Below are positions 53,822 through 61,564 of a stretch of 61,564 nucleotides of DNA, one piece after another. How positions within the stretch are numbered: the first letter of the stretch is position 1; each line of letters starts with the position of its first letter. The stretch spans positions 1 to 61,564 of the forward strand of contig CAMXAZ010000008.1 in NCBI GenBank assembly GCA_947179295.1, read 5' to 3'. Both the position numbers and the translations under genes were made by a program. The DNA comes from an uncultured Muribaculaceae bacterium. GTDB taxonomy: Bacteria > Bacteroidota > Bacteroidia > Bacteroidales > Muribaculaceae. The notes under the pieces are model-generated. The model saw only the letters and a program-made list of their open reading frames with translations. It was not told where the DNA came from and made no database searches.

Positions 53822-53854
53822 ATGTGATTTTTCTGAGAGTGAGGGGTGTCTGTA

Positions 53855-55309
53855 TTAGTTATTGTAGTCAGGACGATATTCAAACTCTTCATCCGGGATG
53901 GGGAGCACATAAATATTGTCACTTGCGGGAATGACGCGGCTCTCTACGTTGGAGATGATGTCGCGGCCGAGGCGCTTCATGTTGAACCATTGCTGGCCCT
54001 CGCAGAAAAGTTCTTTGTGGAATTCGTTGTAGATCCGCTCGGCGGTGAGGGTCTCTGTGTCGGGCAGCGGAGTGAGGCCGCGCGACGAGATTTCATCGTT
54101 GAAATATTTCAGAGCCTTCGGATAGTTGCTTTCCAGAAGGGCGTCGGCTGCGATGAGATACATCTCGGCGCTGTGGATAAGGCTGATGCCGGTGATCAGG
54201 CTGGGACGGGCCTGCACGTTGCCGTTCTCGATGGTCAGATAGTCGACCATCTTGAGGCAGTAGGCCACACCGTTGCCCTGACGGAACTGGTTTTTGCGGT
54301 AGTCCTGGCTGGTAGATTCGGTGTCGGCTGAAAAGACTGCCGACCATGACTGCAGGTAGTTGGTTCCGCTGATTTCGTCAAACGGATTGTATGACTTGTT
54401 GGTCTCGTAAGAGTAGAGATACTCGGTTGCGGTGCTCAGATACTTGGTGGAGTAGAGCCCGAAGATGGTTTCTTTGGGTGAGAGCACTCCGGCCACGTAG
54501 TTCTGGACCTCAGTCACGTCGACCAGCGGGAAGCGGCCGCTGCCAATGACGGCTTCGGCATATTCGGCAGCCTTGGCATTGTCGCCCATATACCAGTAGA
54601 CGCGGGCGAGCAGTGCCTGCACGGCATAGAGGTTGAGATGGGTCTCGCGCCAGTTCAGGAAGCGGTCATAATTCTCGTTGTCACGCGGATAGACCATCAC
54701 TTCCTTCTCCTTGAGCAGACGTTCGGCCTCTGTGAGGTCGGCGATGATATAGTCATAGCATTCGCCTACGGTCGAAAACGGTTTCACCGAGAAATTGAAT
54801 GTCTTGACGTAGGGTATGCCCTGCTTGGCCGGATCAGTCGGGGCGAAGAAGCGCAGCAGGTCGAAGTGGATCATGGCGCGGATGCCGAGCAGTTCGGCTC
54901 TGTAGAAATCATAGAGCGGAAATGCCTCAGGCGATTTTCCGTCAAGGTTTTTCAGTGCGTTGTTGGCATAGCCGATAGCTTGATAGCCTTTGGTCCACAT
55001 GGAGAGAAAGCGTCCGCGGGTCGCGGCGTTGCTCTTGTAGTCATATTTGCTGAGGTCGGTTCCGAAAGTGCCGGTGCATTTGAGATCCTGCGAAAGTATT
55101 TCGGCCACGCCCCATGTCATGTCCATGCCGTAGAGGGCGTTTTCGGTCATGTAGCCGTAGACACCGTAGATGGCGTCTTCAAAGCCTTTGGCCGTTTCGA
55201 ACTGGTCGTTTTCAACCTGTTCGCCTTTCGGTCTTACGTCCAGAAAATCATCGCAGGAACTTGCGGTGAGGGCCAGGACCGAAAGTAAGGTAAGATATAT
55301 TTTTTTCAT
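53855..55309 (-). CDS. SusD/RagB-family lipoprotein (second system)
   Basis: SusD-like lipoprotein of 484 residues. Lipobox ALTASSC followed by DDFLDVRPKGEQ, the typical RagB/SusD start. LLGIRAMIHFDLLRFFAP is the hallmark helix, and ERIYNEFHKELFCEGQQWFN with MKRLGRD is the C-terminal signature. Presumed lid of the SusC partner; ligand unknown and need not be a carbohydrate, since RagAB-type pairs import peptides. 18 bases after susC. Confidence 0.93.
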   Translation of the reverse strand: MKKIYLTLLSVLALTASSCDDFLDVRPKGEQVENDQFETAKGFEDAIYGVYGYMTENALYGMDMTWGVAEILSQDLKCTGTFGTDLSKYDYKSNAATRGRFLSMWTKGYQAIGYANNALKNLDGKSPEAFPLYDFYRAELLGIRAMIHFDLLRFFAPTDPAKQGIPYVKTFNFSVKPFSTVGECYDYIIADLTEAERLLKEKEVMVYPRDNENYDRFLNWRETHLNLYAVQALLARVYWYMGDNAKAAEYAEAVIGSGRFPLVDVTEVQNYVAGVLSPKETIFGLYSTKYLSTATEYLYSYETNKSYNPFDEISGTNYLQSWSAVFSADTESTSQDYRKNQFRQGNGVAYCLKMVDYLTIENGNVQARPSLITGISLIHSAEMYLIAADALLESNYPKALKYFNDEISSRGLTPLPDTETLTAERIYNEFHKELFCEGQQWFNMKRLGRDIISNVESRVIPASDNIYVLPIPDEEFEYRPDYNN

Positions 55310-55327
55310 TGTCGTGTCTGTGGATGG

Positions 55328-58300
55328 TTAGAATGTCACACTGAGCGAGAGGTTCACGCTGCGGCTGAAGGGGTAGTTGGTGCCACGTTCATATTTGGCG
55401 CTGGTCAGGCGGAAAAGGTCTTCGGCTCCGGCACTCACATAGAGGCGCTGCAGGCCGAGGGGGCTGATCCAGTTCTGAGGCACGTTGTATTGCAGGGTGA
55501 TGCTTGACAGCCAAAGCTCATTGTCTTTTTCGATGAATCGGTCGGTATAGTTGAATGTCGATCCGCCGTTCTGCGAGATGGCCAGATAGGGCACTCGGTC
55601 GCCCGGCTTCTTCCAGCGTTCGGTGAACGCGCGGATGTCCACGTTCTGGCGCGGGTCCACGTTCTCTACTTTGGCCATACGGGTCGAGTTATACATGTCG
55701 CCGCCGAAACGGTAGGAGAAGTTGAGGTTCATCGAGAGGTTCTTCCAGGTCAGCAGCGAGGAGAATGTTCCCTGGATGGTCGGGTTGGTGTCGCCGCAGG
55801 CCACCTGGTCGGCTGTGTCATATTCATAGGTGTATGAGCCGTCTTTCTTGATGAAGATTTCCTTGCCTGAGGCGGGGTCGATGCCGGCGGAGCGCACGGC
55901 ATAGATGGCTGTGGGCGATTCGCCTTCGCGGAACTGCAGGCGCGGGGCCACTTCATCGTTGACCTGAGAGTTGTTCTCGTTTTTGCGCTTGAGCGCGTCA
56001 GAGATGTTCAGGATGGTGGTCTTGGAGTGGAGGCCGTTGACCGAGAGGTTCCAGCCCCAGTCGCGGGTCTGGATGATCTTGCCCCAGAGAGAGAATTCGA
56101 AACCGTTGCTGCGCTGCTTGCCGAAGTTGTTCTTGACGGAGCTTGCGCCTGATGACGGCGGCAGGCTGACGTCGATGAGCATGTCGTCGGTAGTCTCGCG
56201 GTAGTAGTCGAAGTTGATGTTCACGCGGTCGCCGAAGAGCGATGAGTTGAGACCCACGTTGAACTTCTTGGTGGTCTGCCATGTGAGGTCGGGGTTGGCC
56301 ATGCCCATCGGAATGGCGCCTACGCCGGCATAGTGCAGATAGTTGACCGAATAGAAGTAGGTCGAGATGGCCTGATAGGAGTCGAACTTGATGCTGCCGG
56401 TGTAGCCGTAGCTTCCGCGCAGACGCAGGAGATCGACGAATCCGAGATCGCGGATGAAGCTTTCGTTGTGGAGGTTATAGCCGAGACCTGCCGACCAGAA
56501 TGGCGCTGTGCGCTTGTCGGCGCCGAACTTCGAGGAGCCTGACAGACGGTAGCTTCCGTCAACCACATAGCGGTTCTTCCAGATGAAGTTGGCTGCAGCG
56601 AATCCGCCTACGCTTGTCGAGAGATCTTCGCCGCCATAGGGGAGCTGCGATGTGGAATATGTGGTGGCATATGACAGATCGTCCATATCATCTGAAAGGA
56701 AGCCGCTGCCGGTGAGGTAGCTGCTGGTCGATTTGTTGCGCTTCACTTCCCAGCCGAGGTTGAGGGTGAACATGGTGCCCTGCTTGTCGAAGTTGTGTAT
56801 CCAGTTGCCCACTATCTTGCCGCTCCAGTTGTCAGTGCCGAGATTGCCTAACTGATAGGAGCCTTTCTGTTCGAGCGGAGCGCTGGCAAAGGAGTTGGAT
56901 TCAGGCGACACGAACACGTCGCTTGTGCCGCGCGAGGTCGAGTAGGTGCCCTGGGCGGTCACATAGAGATTCGGCTTGAAATTGTAGCGCACGTCGAGCG
57001 ACACGTTCTGCGTTCTGGTCTGCGTCTTGCTGAAACTGCTCAGCGATGCCTCATAGAGCGGATTGCGCTTGCTGTAGGAGAGCTGTTTCTGAAGGTTGCC
57101 CCGCTCGTCATAAGGCGAGTCATAGGGATTGGCCGAGATATAGTCCGAGAACGATCCGTATTTCGAATTGTTGGTCTGCAGGCTGGTGTGGTCGGCGCGC
57201 AGAGTCACGATCAGTTTGTCCTGCACGCGATAGCTCAGATAGAGATTCATTCCGTAGCGGTTGCGGCCGTCGTCTTTCATCACGCCGTTGATGCTCTGGT
57301 AGTCGGCAGTGATGTTGTAGTCGAGGCTTGAGCCGCGGCCCGACACCGAGAGCGAGTGGGTGTGAGAGAAACTGTTGCGCACCGGCTTGGATATCCAGTC
57401 GATGTCGCGGCCTCCGCTGATGATTGCCAGCTTGTCGAAATAGCTCTGGTCAAGCGAGCCGTCGGCTGCATTATAAAGACCGGCTATGCGTTCGAGTTCA
57501 AGCTTCTGGCCGGCGTTGCAGAGATCATAGCTGCTGAGGTCGGCGAAACTCATCTGGGGAGTGAATGTGTAGCGGACGCGCACGGGTGCCTGGGTCACTC
57601 GCTTGCGCTCGATGATGATCACGCCGTTGGCGGCGTTCTCACCGTAGAGTGCTGTGGCCGATGCGTCTTTGAGGATGTCAACGCGCTCGATGTCCTGGAT
57701 ATTCATGTCATAGAGGGCCTGGAGTGTGCTCTCCACACCGTCGATGACGATCAGCGGCGAGTTCAGACCCACTTCGTTGTTGGTGGCAAGCGAGGTGGTG
57801 CTGCGGATCACAAGGTCAGGGATGTTGTTGGGGTTGGAGCCCATTGCATTGTTCTGGGTGATGTTCAGACCCGCGTCAAGGGTGCTGATGGCCTGGAGTA
57901 TGTTGGTGGGCGACACGCTCAGAAGCTCGTCGCCTGAAATGCTCTTGGCCGCACCTGTGTAGGTGTTGCGTTTGCGGGTGAAGTAGCCGTTGACAACTAC
58001 TTCTTCCATCATTTCGGACTCTTCCTTCATGACCACTTCCATGCTCTTGCCGAACACGGGGGCCACTTCCTGGGAAGCATAGCCGATATAAGAGAAGCGC
58101 AGTTTGGCGCCGGAGGGAACACTGAGGCTGAATTCGCCGTCAAGGTTGGTCGAAGTGCCTGTCACGATCTTGCCGCCTTTCATCACAGCGACTGTAACTC
58201 CAGGCATCGGCAGGTGCTCGGCTTCGTCAAGGACCACGCCGTTAACTGTCCCTGAATTCTGTGCTGTCGCGCTTCCGGCAGCGAAAAGCACACAGACAAG

Positions 58301-58363
58301 CCATACAGCCAAAGTCCCGATCATCCGAGTTAATCCGGAGGGAGAATGGTTAACTAAGTTCAT
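55328..58363 (-). CDS. SusC/RagA-family TonB-dependent transporter (second system)
   Basis: Outer-membrane transporter of 1011 residues. Signal peptide (LAVWLVCVLFAAGSATAQ) preceded by an extended N-terminus; carboxypeptidase-regulatory-like domain (GTVNGVVLDEAEHLPMPGVT); TonB-box-like MMEEVVVNGYF; plug with LIVIDGVEST and LYGENAANGVIII; barrel ending VNLSLSVTF. Compared with the first SusC the plug lacks the common TIRG motif (DLVIRSTTS). First gene of a five-gene operon with a consensus promoter. Confidence 0.93.
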   Translation of the reverse strand: MNLVNHSPSGLTRMIGTLAVWLVCVLFAAGSATAQNSGTVNGVVLDEAEHLPMPGVTVAVMKGGKIVTGTSTNLDGEFSLSVPSGAKLRFSYIGYASQEVAPVFGKSMEVVMKEESEMMEEVVVNGYFTRKRNTYTGAAKSISGDELLSVSPTNILQAISTLDAGLNITQNNAMGSNPNNIPDLVIRSTTSLATNNEVGLNSPLIVIDGVESTLQALYDMNIQDIERVDILKDASATALYGENAANGVIIIERKRVTQAPVRVRYTFTPQMSFADLSSYDLCNAGQKLELERIAGLYNAADGSLDQSYFDKLAIISGGRDIDWISKPVRNSFSHTHSLSVSGRGSSLDYNITADYQSINGVMKDDGRNRYGMNLYLSYRVQDKLIVTLRADHTSLQTNNSKYGSFSDYISANPYDSPYDERGNLQKQLSYSKRNPLYEASLSSFSKTQTRTQNVSLDVRYNFKPNLYVTAQGTYSTSRGTSDVFVSPESNSFASAPLEQKGSYQLGNLGTDNWSGKIVGNWIHNFDKQGTMFTLNLGWEVKRNKSTSSYLTGSGFLSDDMDDLSYATTYSTSQLPYGGEDLSTSVGGFAAANFIWKNRYVVDGSYRLSGSSKFGADKRTAPFWSAGLGYNLHNESFIRDLGFVDLLRLRGSYGYTGSIKFDSYQAISTYFYSVNYLHYAGVGAIPMGMANPDLTWQTTKKFNVGLNSSLFGDRVNINFDYYRETTDDMLIDVSLPPSSGASSVKNNFGKQRSNGFEFSLWGKIIQTRDWGWNLSVNGLHSKTTILNISDALKRKNENNSQVNDEVAPRLQFREGESPTAIYAVRSAGIDPASGKEIFIKKDGSYTYEYDTADQVACGDTNPTIQGTFSSLLTWKNLSMNLNFSYRFGGDMYNSTRMAKVENVDPRQNVDIRAFTERWKKPGDRVPYLAISQNGGSTFNYTDRFIEKDNELWLSSITLQYNVPQNWISPLGLQRLYVSAGAEDLFRLTSAKYERGTNYPFSRSVNLSLSVTF

Positions 58364-58460
58364 TGCTTTTTGTTAAGGAATATAAAAATGATTGGGTATT
58401 ATATCAAAATGTCACTGTTTTGCCCGCTTTACGATAAATTTGATCAGTTTTAACAGCCCT

Positions 58461-58492
58461 CAAAGATATGTATTTTATTATTAAGTAGCAAA
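58461..58492 (-). promoter_or_regulatory. Promoter of the second SusC/SusD operon
   Basis: Minus strand: -33 TTTG (58492-58489), 20-base spacer, -7 TATCTTTG (58468-58461). Both exact. Predicted leader about 90 nt. Confidence 0.82.
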
Positions 58493-58660
58493 ATGACAGT
58501 TTATTTATTGAAATTTTAATTAAAGTGAAATTTGGCGGTATGAGATGTTATTGTGTTTGTATTCAAGTGTTTAACTTGACGGGCGGTCTGAATTGCATTA
58601 ATAAATATTAACTATTTGGGCCAGTGAAAACCTTGCTGCTTTGAATTTTGTTTAAAAAAT

Positions 58661-60067
58661 ATGACGTTTCACCTGTTTCAACATAGCCCACAAGGGAAAT
58701 TCAACCGAAGGTTGCAGCGCTTTCTGCTGTGGCGCCGCAGACATGTTTCCGACACGGCTTTCCTCTTCATCGTCGCAACGCTCACGGGGCTGCTTGCAGG
58801 AGCGGGGGCTTTTGTGCTGAAGCGGATGGTGGCCGGCGTCTCTGAGCTGCTCGTTGCGGGGCTGCACCGCATGTCGGCCAACTGGGTTCTGCTGATCATT
58901 CCTTTGGCCGGAATACTGTTGACGGGCATTTTCTGCCGCTATGTGCTTCGCATGAAACTGGCCCACGGAGTCAGACAGCTGATGAAAAATCTGTCGGAGA
59001 AAATCTACAGCCTGCGGACCGCACTGACCGTCACTCCGATTCTGGCAAGCACAATCACCCTCGGTTTCGGCGGTTCGGCCGGCTCGGAAGGGCCGATCGC
59101 CTATGCCGGAGCCGCTATCGGAAGCAACCTTGGGCGCGCCATGCGCTTTTCGCCGCGGATGATGATGGTGATTGTGGGCTGCGGTGCCGGTGCGGGCATA
59201 GCGGGTATTTTCAAATCGCCGCTCGGAGGGGTGCTGTTTACTCTTGAGGTGCTCGGACTGCCGCTGTCCACTGTCTCCGTGCTGGTGCTCGTGGTTTCCT
59301 GCATCACAGCCGCCATGACGGCCTACATGCTTTCGGGCTGCACTCTCGACATTCCCTTTGCCCAGGGCGCAGGCTTTGACTCCTCGTTGCTTCCCTATGT
59401 GCTTTGCCTTGGACTGTTCTGCGGGTTTTATTCATTGTATTACAGTTATGTAATGAAGTCTGTCGGAGCCGCCCTCTATCGGATTTCAAGCCCGTGGACC
59501 AGAAATCTGACCGGTGGCGCCATCCTCGCGCTGCTCGTGTTTCTGTTTCCGGTCCTCTATGGCGAAGGCTACGGGACGGTGGGGAAGATCATCAACGGAA
59601 ACTTCTCCGTTCTTCTAAATGACAGCCTTTTCGCCGGATGCGGCGGCCAGTGGAGCCTGACGCTCTTTGCCGGCGGGGCTCTTCTTGTGAAATGCTTCGC
59701 CACATCGGCCACAAACAATGGCGGAGGTGTCAGCGGCGACTTCGCGCCAACGCTTTTTGCCGGTTGCATGGCCGGGTTCTTCTTCGCCTCGCTGCTTAAC
59801 GCCCTCTTCGGGATGCATCTGCCGGAGGCCTCCTTTGCCTACTTCGCTATGGCCGGAGTGATGGCCGGAGCTATCAGGGCGCCCTTGATGGCCATATTTC
59901 TGACATGTGAGATGGGGGCGGCCTATTCTTATTTTCTGCCGCTGATGCTGACGGCCGCTGTATCTTTCGGTGTGGTAAGGCTTTTCACGGCTGATAGTTT
60001 CTTCTCGCGCCACAGCGACCGCAACAACGGCCTGATGGCAAGGTTGAGAACTCTCCGCAAGGGTTAA
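58661..60067 (+). CDS. ClC-family chloride channel or antiporter
   Basis: ClC protein of 468 residues with about ten hydrophobic helices. FGGSAGSEGPIAYAGAAIG has the gating glutamate (GSEGP), and GGGVSGDFAPTLFAG matches the GxFxP motif. The first anion-site motif, normally GSGIP, is replaced by AHGVR (MKLAHGVRQLMKN). There is no C-terminal CBS pair. The gating Glu suggests a Cl-/H+ exchanger. Start at 58661 precedes a basic cytoplasmic N-terminus (FNRRLQRFLLWRRRH). Confidence 0.9.
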   Translation: MTFHLFQHSPQGKFNRRLQRFLLWRRRHVSDTAFLFIVATLTGLLAGAGAFVLKRMVAGVSELLVAGLHRMSANWVLLIIPLAGILLTGIFCRYVLRMKLAHGVRQLMKNLSEKIYSLRTALTVTPILASTITLGFGGSAGSEGPIAYAGAAIGSNLGRAMRFSPRMMMVIVGCGAGAGIAGIFKSPLGGVLFTLEVLGLPLSTVSVLVLVVSCITAAMTAYMLSGCTLDIPFAQGAGFDSSLLPYVLCLGLFCGFYSLYYSYVMKSVGAALYRISSPWTRNLTGGAILALLVFLFPVLYGEGYGTVGKIINGNFSVLLNDSLFAGCGGQWSLTLFAGGALLVKCFATSATNNGGGVSGDFAPTLFAGCMAGFFFASLLNALFGMHLPEASFAYFAMAGVMAGAIRAPLMAIFLTCEMGAAYSYFLPLMLTAAVSFGVVRLFTADSFFSRHSDRNNGLMARLRTLRKG

Positions 60068-60114
60068 TTAATGTAAAAAAGCCGATTGCGGTTGGCCGAC
60101 ACCCCGATTCTGCG

Positions 60115-60122
60115 TAATTTTG
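60115..60122 (+). promoter_or_regulatory. Predicted -7 box of lgt
   Basis: TAATTTTG, exact consensus, with GTTG (60091-60094) 20 bases upstream as a near -33 match. Leader about 38 nt. Confidence 0.65.
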
Positions 60123-60166
60123 CAGGAATTTAACAAAATAATCACACCTCATTACAACTTCAGCAA

Positions 60167-61039
60167 ATGTTGGATTTTATAGTCTGGAATGCCGATCCCT
60201 TTCTGTTTCATATCGGAAACTTCGGAATCCGCTGGTACAGCCTGGCCTTCATGATCGGTTTCCTCGTCGGCTACGAGATCGAAGCCCGTATCTACAAGCA
60301 CGAGGGTGCGCCTGAAAAGTGGCTCAGCCTCCTGCTGCTATGGACCATAGCCGGTACCATAATCGGCGCCCGCCTCGGCCATGTGTTCTTCTATCAGTGG
60401 GATCTTTACAAGCAGGACCCAATCAGCATTCTCTATGTCTGGGAAGGCGGACTTGCAAGCCACGGCGGCACCATCGGGATTGTGCTCTGCATCATCATGT
60501 ACTCCATCTTCACCACTAAGCGTAGCCCCCTCTGGGCATTTGACCGCCTGGTGATACCGATTGCACTTGTCGGCGGACTGATACGTCTTGGCAACCTGAT
60601 GAACTCCGAAATTTTCGGCCACTCCACAGACCTCCCCTGGGGCTTCATGTTTGTGCGCTCCGCCGAGTGGCATCAGCTCTATTACGGCCAGGCCTGCCAC
60701 CCGACCCAGATCTACGAGGCTCTGTGTTATTTCGCTCTCTTCGGCCTGCTGATGTGGATGTACTGGAAAAAGAATGCCGAGGAGCGTCCGGGACTCATTT
60801 TCGGAGTCTTCTTCATCGGCATCTTCCTGCCGCGCTTCCTCATAGAATTCATCAAGAATCCTCAGGTAGAGTTCGAGCAGACAATGGTGCTCAACATGGG
60901 TCAGCTTCTCAGCATTCCCTTCATACTCCTTGGTGTAGGGCTGATTGTCTACGCCATGATGCGGCCCCGCCAACAGCTGACTTTCCCGAACCGCTTTGCC
61001 GACGCCGACGAGGATCAGCCTGCAAAAAAACGCCGCTGA
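60167..61039 (+). CDS. lgt: Prolipoprotein diacylglyceryl transferase
   Basis: Inner-membrane enzyme of 290 residues that transfers diacylglycerol from phosphatidylglycerol to the lipobox cysteine of prolipoproteins, the first step of lipoprotein maturation. Around seven hydrophobic segments; GARLGHVFFYQW, GGLASHGGTIG, RLGNLMNSEIFGH and HPTQIYEALCYF are the family motifs including the catalytic-region His and Arg residues. The C-terminal tail is basic (KKRR). It serves all the lipoproteins in this window. Confidence 0.95.
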   Translation: MLDFIVWNADPFLFHIGNFGIRWYSLAFMIGFLVGYEIEARIYKHEGAPEKWLSLLLLWTIAGTIIGARLGHVFFYQWDLYKQDPISILYVWEGGLASHGGTIGIVLCIIMYSIFTTKRSPLWAFDRLVIPIALVGGLIRLGNLMNSEIFGHSTDLPWGFMFVRSAEWHQLYYGQACHPTQIYEALCYFALFGLLMWMYWKKNAEERPGLIFGVFFIGIFLPRFLIEFIKNPQVEFEQTMVLNMGQLLSIPFILLGVGLIVYAMMRPRQQLTFPNRFADADEDQPAKKRR

Positions 61040-61065
61040 GGCCTCTCCGTTAAGCGGAAAATCAC

Positions 61066-61073
61066 TAAATTTG
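61066..61073 (+). promoter_or_regulatory. Predicted -7 box of pheS
   Basis: TAAATTTG, exact consensus; leader about 30 nt. No obvious -33. Confidence 0.6.
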
Positions 61074-61109
61074 CACTCCATCAAACGCATTCTAAACCGA
61101 TCATACACG

Positions 61110-61564
61110 ATGATAGACAAAATAAATCAGCTAAAGGCTGAAATCGAGGCTCTTGAAGCCAAGACTCCCCAGGATGTGGAAGCGCTCCGCATCAAGTATC
61201 TCAGCAAAAAAGGAGCCGTGTCGGAACTCATGGCCGATTTCCGCAACGTGCCCGCAGAGCAGAAACGCGAACTCGGACAGAAGCTCAACGAGCTCAAGAA
61301 TCTTGCCACTGACCGCCTCAACGCTCTCCGCGAGGCGCTTGAGACTGCTGACAATACTGCGGCTGACATCGACCTCTCGCGCACAGCTGCCCCGATGCCC
61401 CTCGGAACCCGCCACCCGCTCTCGCTTGTCCGCAACGAGATCGTCTCGATCTTCTCGCGTCTCGGCTTCACCATTGCCGAAGGCCCGGAAATCGAAGATG
61501 ACTGGCACGTGTTCTCCTCGCTCAACTTCGCCGAAGACCATCCCGCCCGCGACATGCAGGACAC
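61110..61564 (+). CDS. pheS: Phenylalanyl-tRNA synthetase alpha subunit, 5' part
   Basis: First 151 residues of PheS, cut by the window end. MIDKINQLKAEIEALEAKTP opens the N-terminal coiled-coil that contacts tRNA; LRIKYLSKKGAVSELM is a family motif, and the catalytic part begins with LGTRHPLSLVRNEIVSIFSR, GFTIAEGPEIEDDW and LNFAEDHPARDMQD. The enzyme joins phenylalanine to its tRNA together with PheT. Confidence 0.95.
   Translation, partial: MIDKINQLKAEIEALEAKTPQDVEALRIKYLSKKGAVSELMADFRNVPAEQKRELGQKLNELKNLATDRLNALREALETADNTAADIDLSRTAAPMPLGTRHPLSLVRNEIVSIFSRLGFTIAEGPEIEDDWHVFSSLNFAEDHPARDMQD

Noticed and set aside
1-61564. tRNA, rRNA, CRISPR, insertion sequences, prophage
   Set aside because: No cloverleaf-like, spaced-repeat, transposase or integrase sequences were noticed anywhere in the window.

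Overview
The window looks like a chromosomal segment of an anaerobic Bacteroidales bacterium. Evidence: two SusC/SusD pairs, a hybrid two-component system (HTCS), lipoproteins with acidic residues after the lipid cysteine, Bacteroidales-only families (DUF5683, DUF4843, PKD-like lipoprotein, DUF6155), a VorB-type 2-oxoacid:ferredoxin oxidoreductase, and many Bacteroides-type -7 boxes (TAnnTTTG) instead of E. coli-type promoters. A Muribaculaceae-like gut commensal is my best guess; no rRNA or other strong marker is present to prove it. I found no tRNA, rRNA, CRISPR array, insertion sequence or prophage.

Layout. 1-4.8 kb: parA-parB, a DUF5683 membrane protein and an MltD-type LysM lytic transglycosylase (+). 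4.9-7.6 kb: a four-subunit 2-oxoacid oxidoreductase operon (-). 7.8-11.7 kb: 6-phosphofructokinase with a LolD-like ABC ATPase and a NigD-like lipoprotein, then a periplasmic cyclophilin and a small unknown protein (-). 11.9-16.9 kb: an accessory-looking run (+) with an AraC-type regulator, a PAP2 phosphatase, a fused ATPase-DUF4435 (TOPRIM-like) protein and a stand-alone adenylation-domain protein that has lost key catalytic motifs. 17.1-18.4 kb: a YbdG/MscS-like channel.

18.6-42.2 kb is a polysaccharide utilization locus. An HTCS regulator followed by GH31 (with PA14 insert), GH2 and GH3 genes reads leftward; SusC, SusD, two large surface lipoproteins and a BACON-GH5 endoglucanase read rightward. 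This enzyme set matches the known Bacteroides ovatus xyloglucan locus in reduced form: GH5 would cut the backbone at the cell surface, SusCD would import oligosaccharides, and GH31 (alpha-xylosidase), GH2 (beta-galactosidase) and GH3 (beta-glucosidase) would finish degradation in the periplasm. The HTCS would sense the oligosaccharide. The substrate is inferred, not proven.

42.3-49.9 kb: an HD-domain protein and IlvE (-), a secreted GH36 alpha-galactosidase (-), DsbD (+), and DUF6155 and DUF695 proteins. 50.1-58.4 kb: a second SusC/SusD operon (-) with DUF4843, PKD-like and TlpA-like lipoprotein/thioredoxin genes, a well-defined promoter and a strong terminator; its substrate is unknown. 58.7-61.6 kb: a ClC-type channel/antiporter, Lgt, and the start of pheS, cut by the window end.

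The most unusual items are the ATPase-DUF4435 fusion (possible defence nuclease), the degenerate adenylation enzyme, the mosaic glycan-binding lipoprotein at 37972-40578, and a nested inverted-repeat structure around the pfkA promoter that places a stem at the predicted first nucleotide of the pfkA mRNA.
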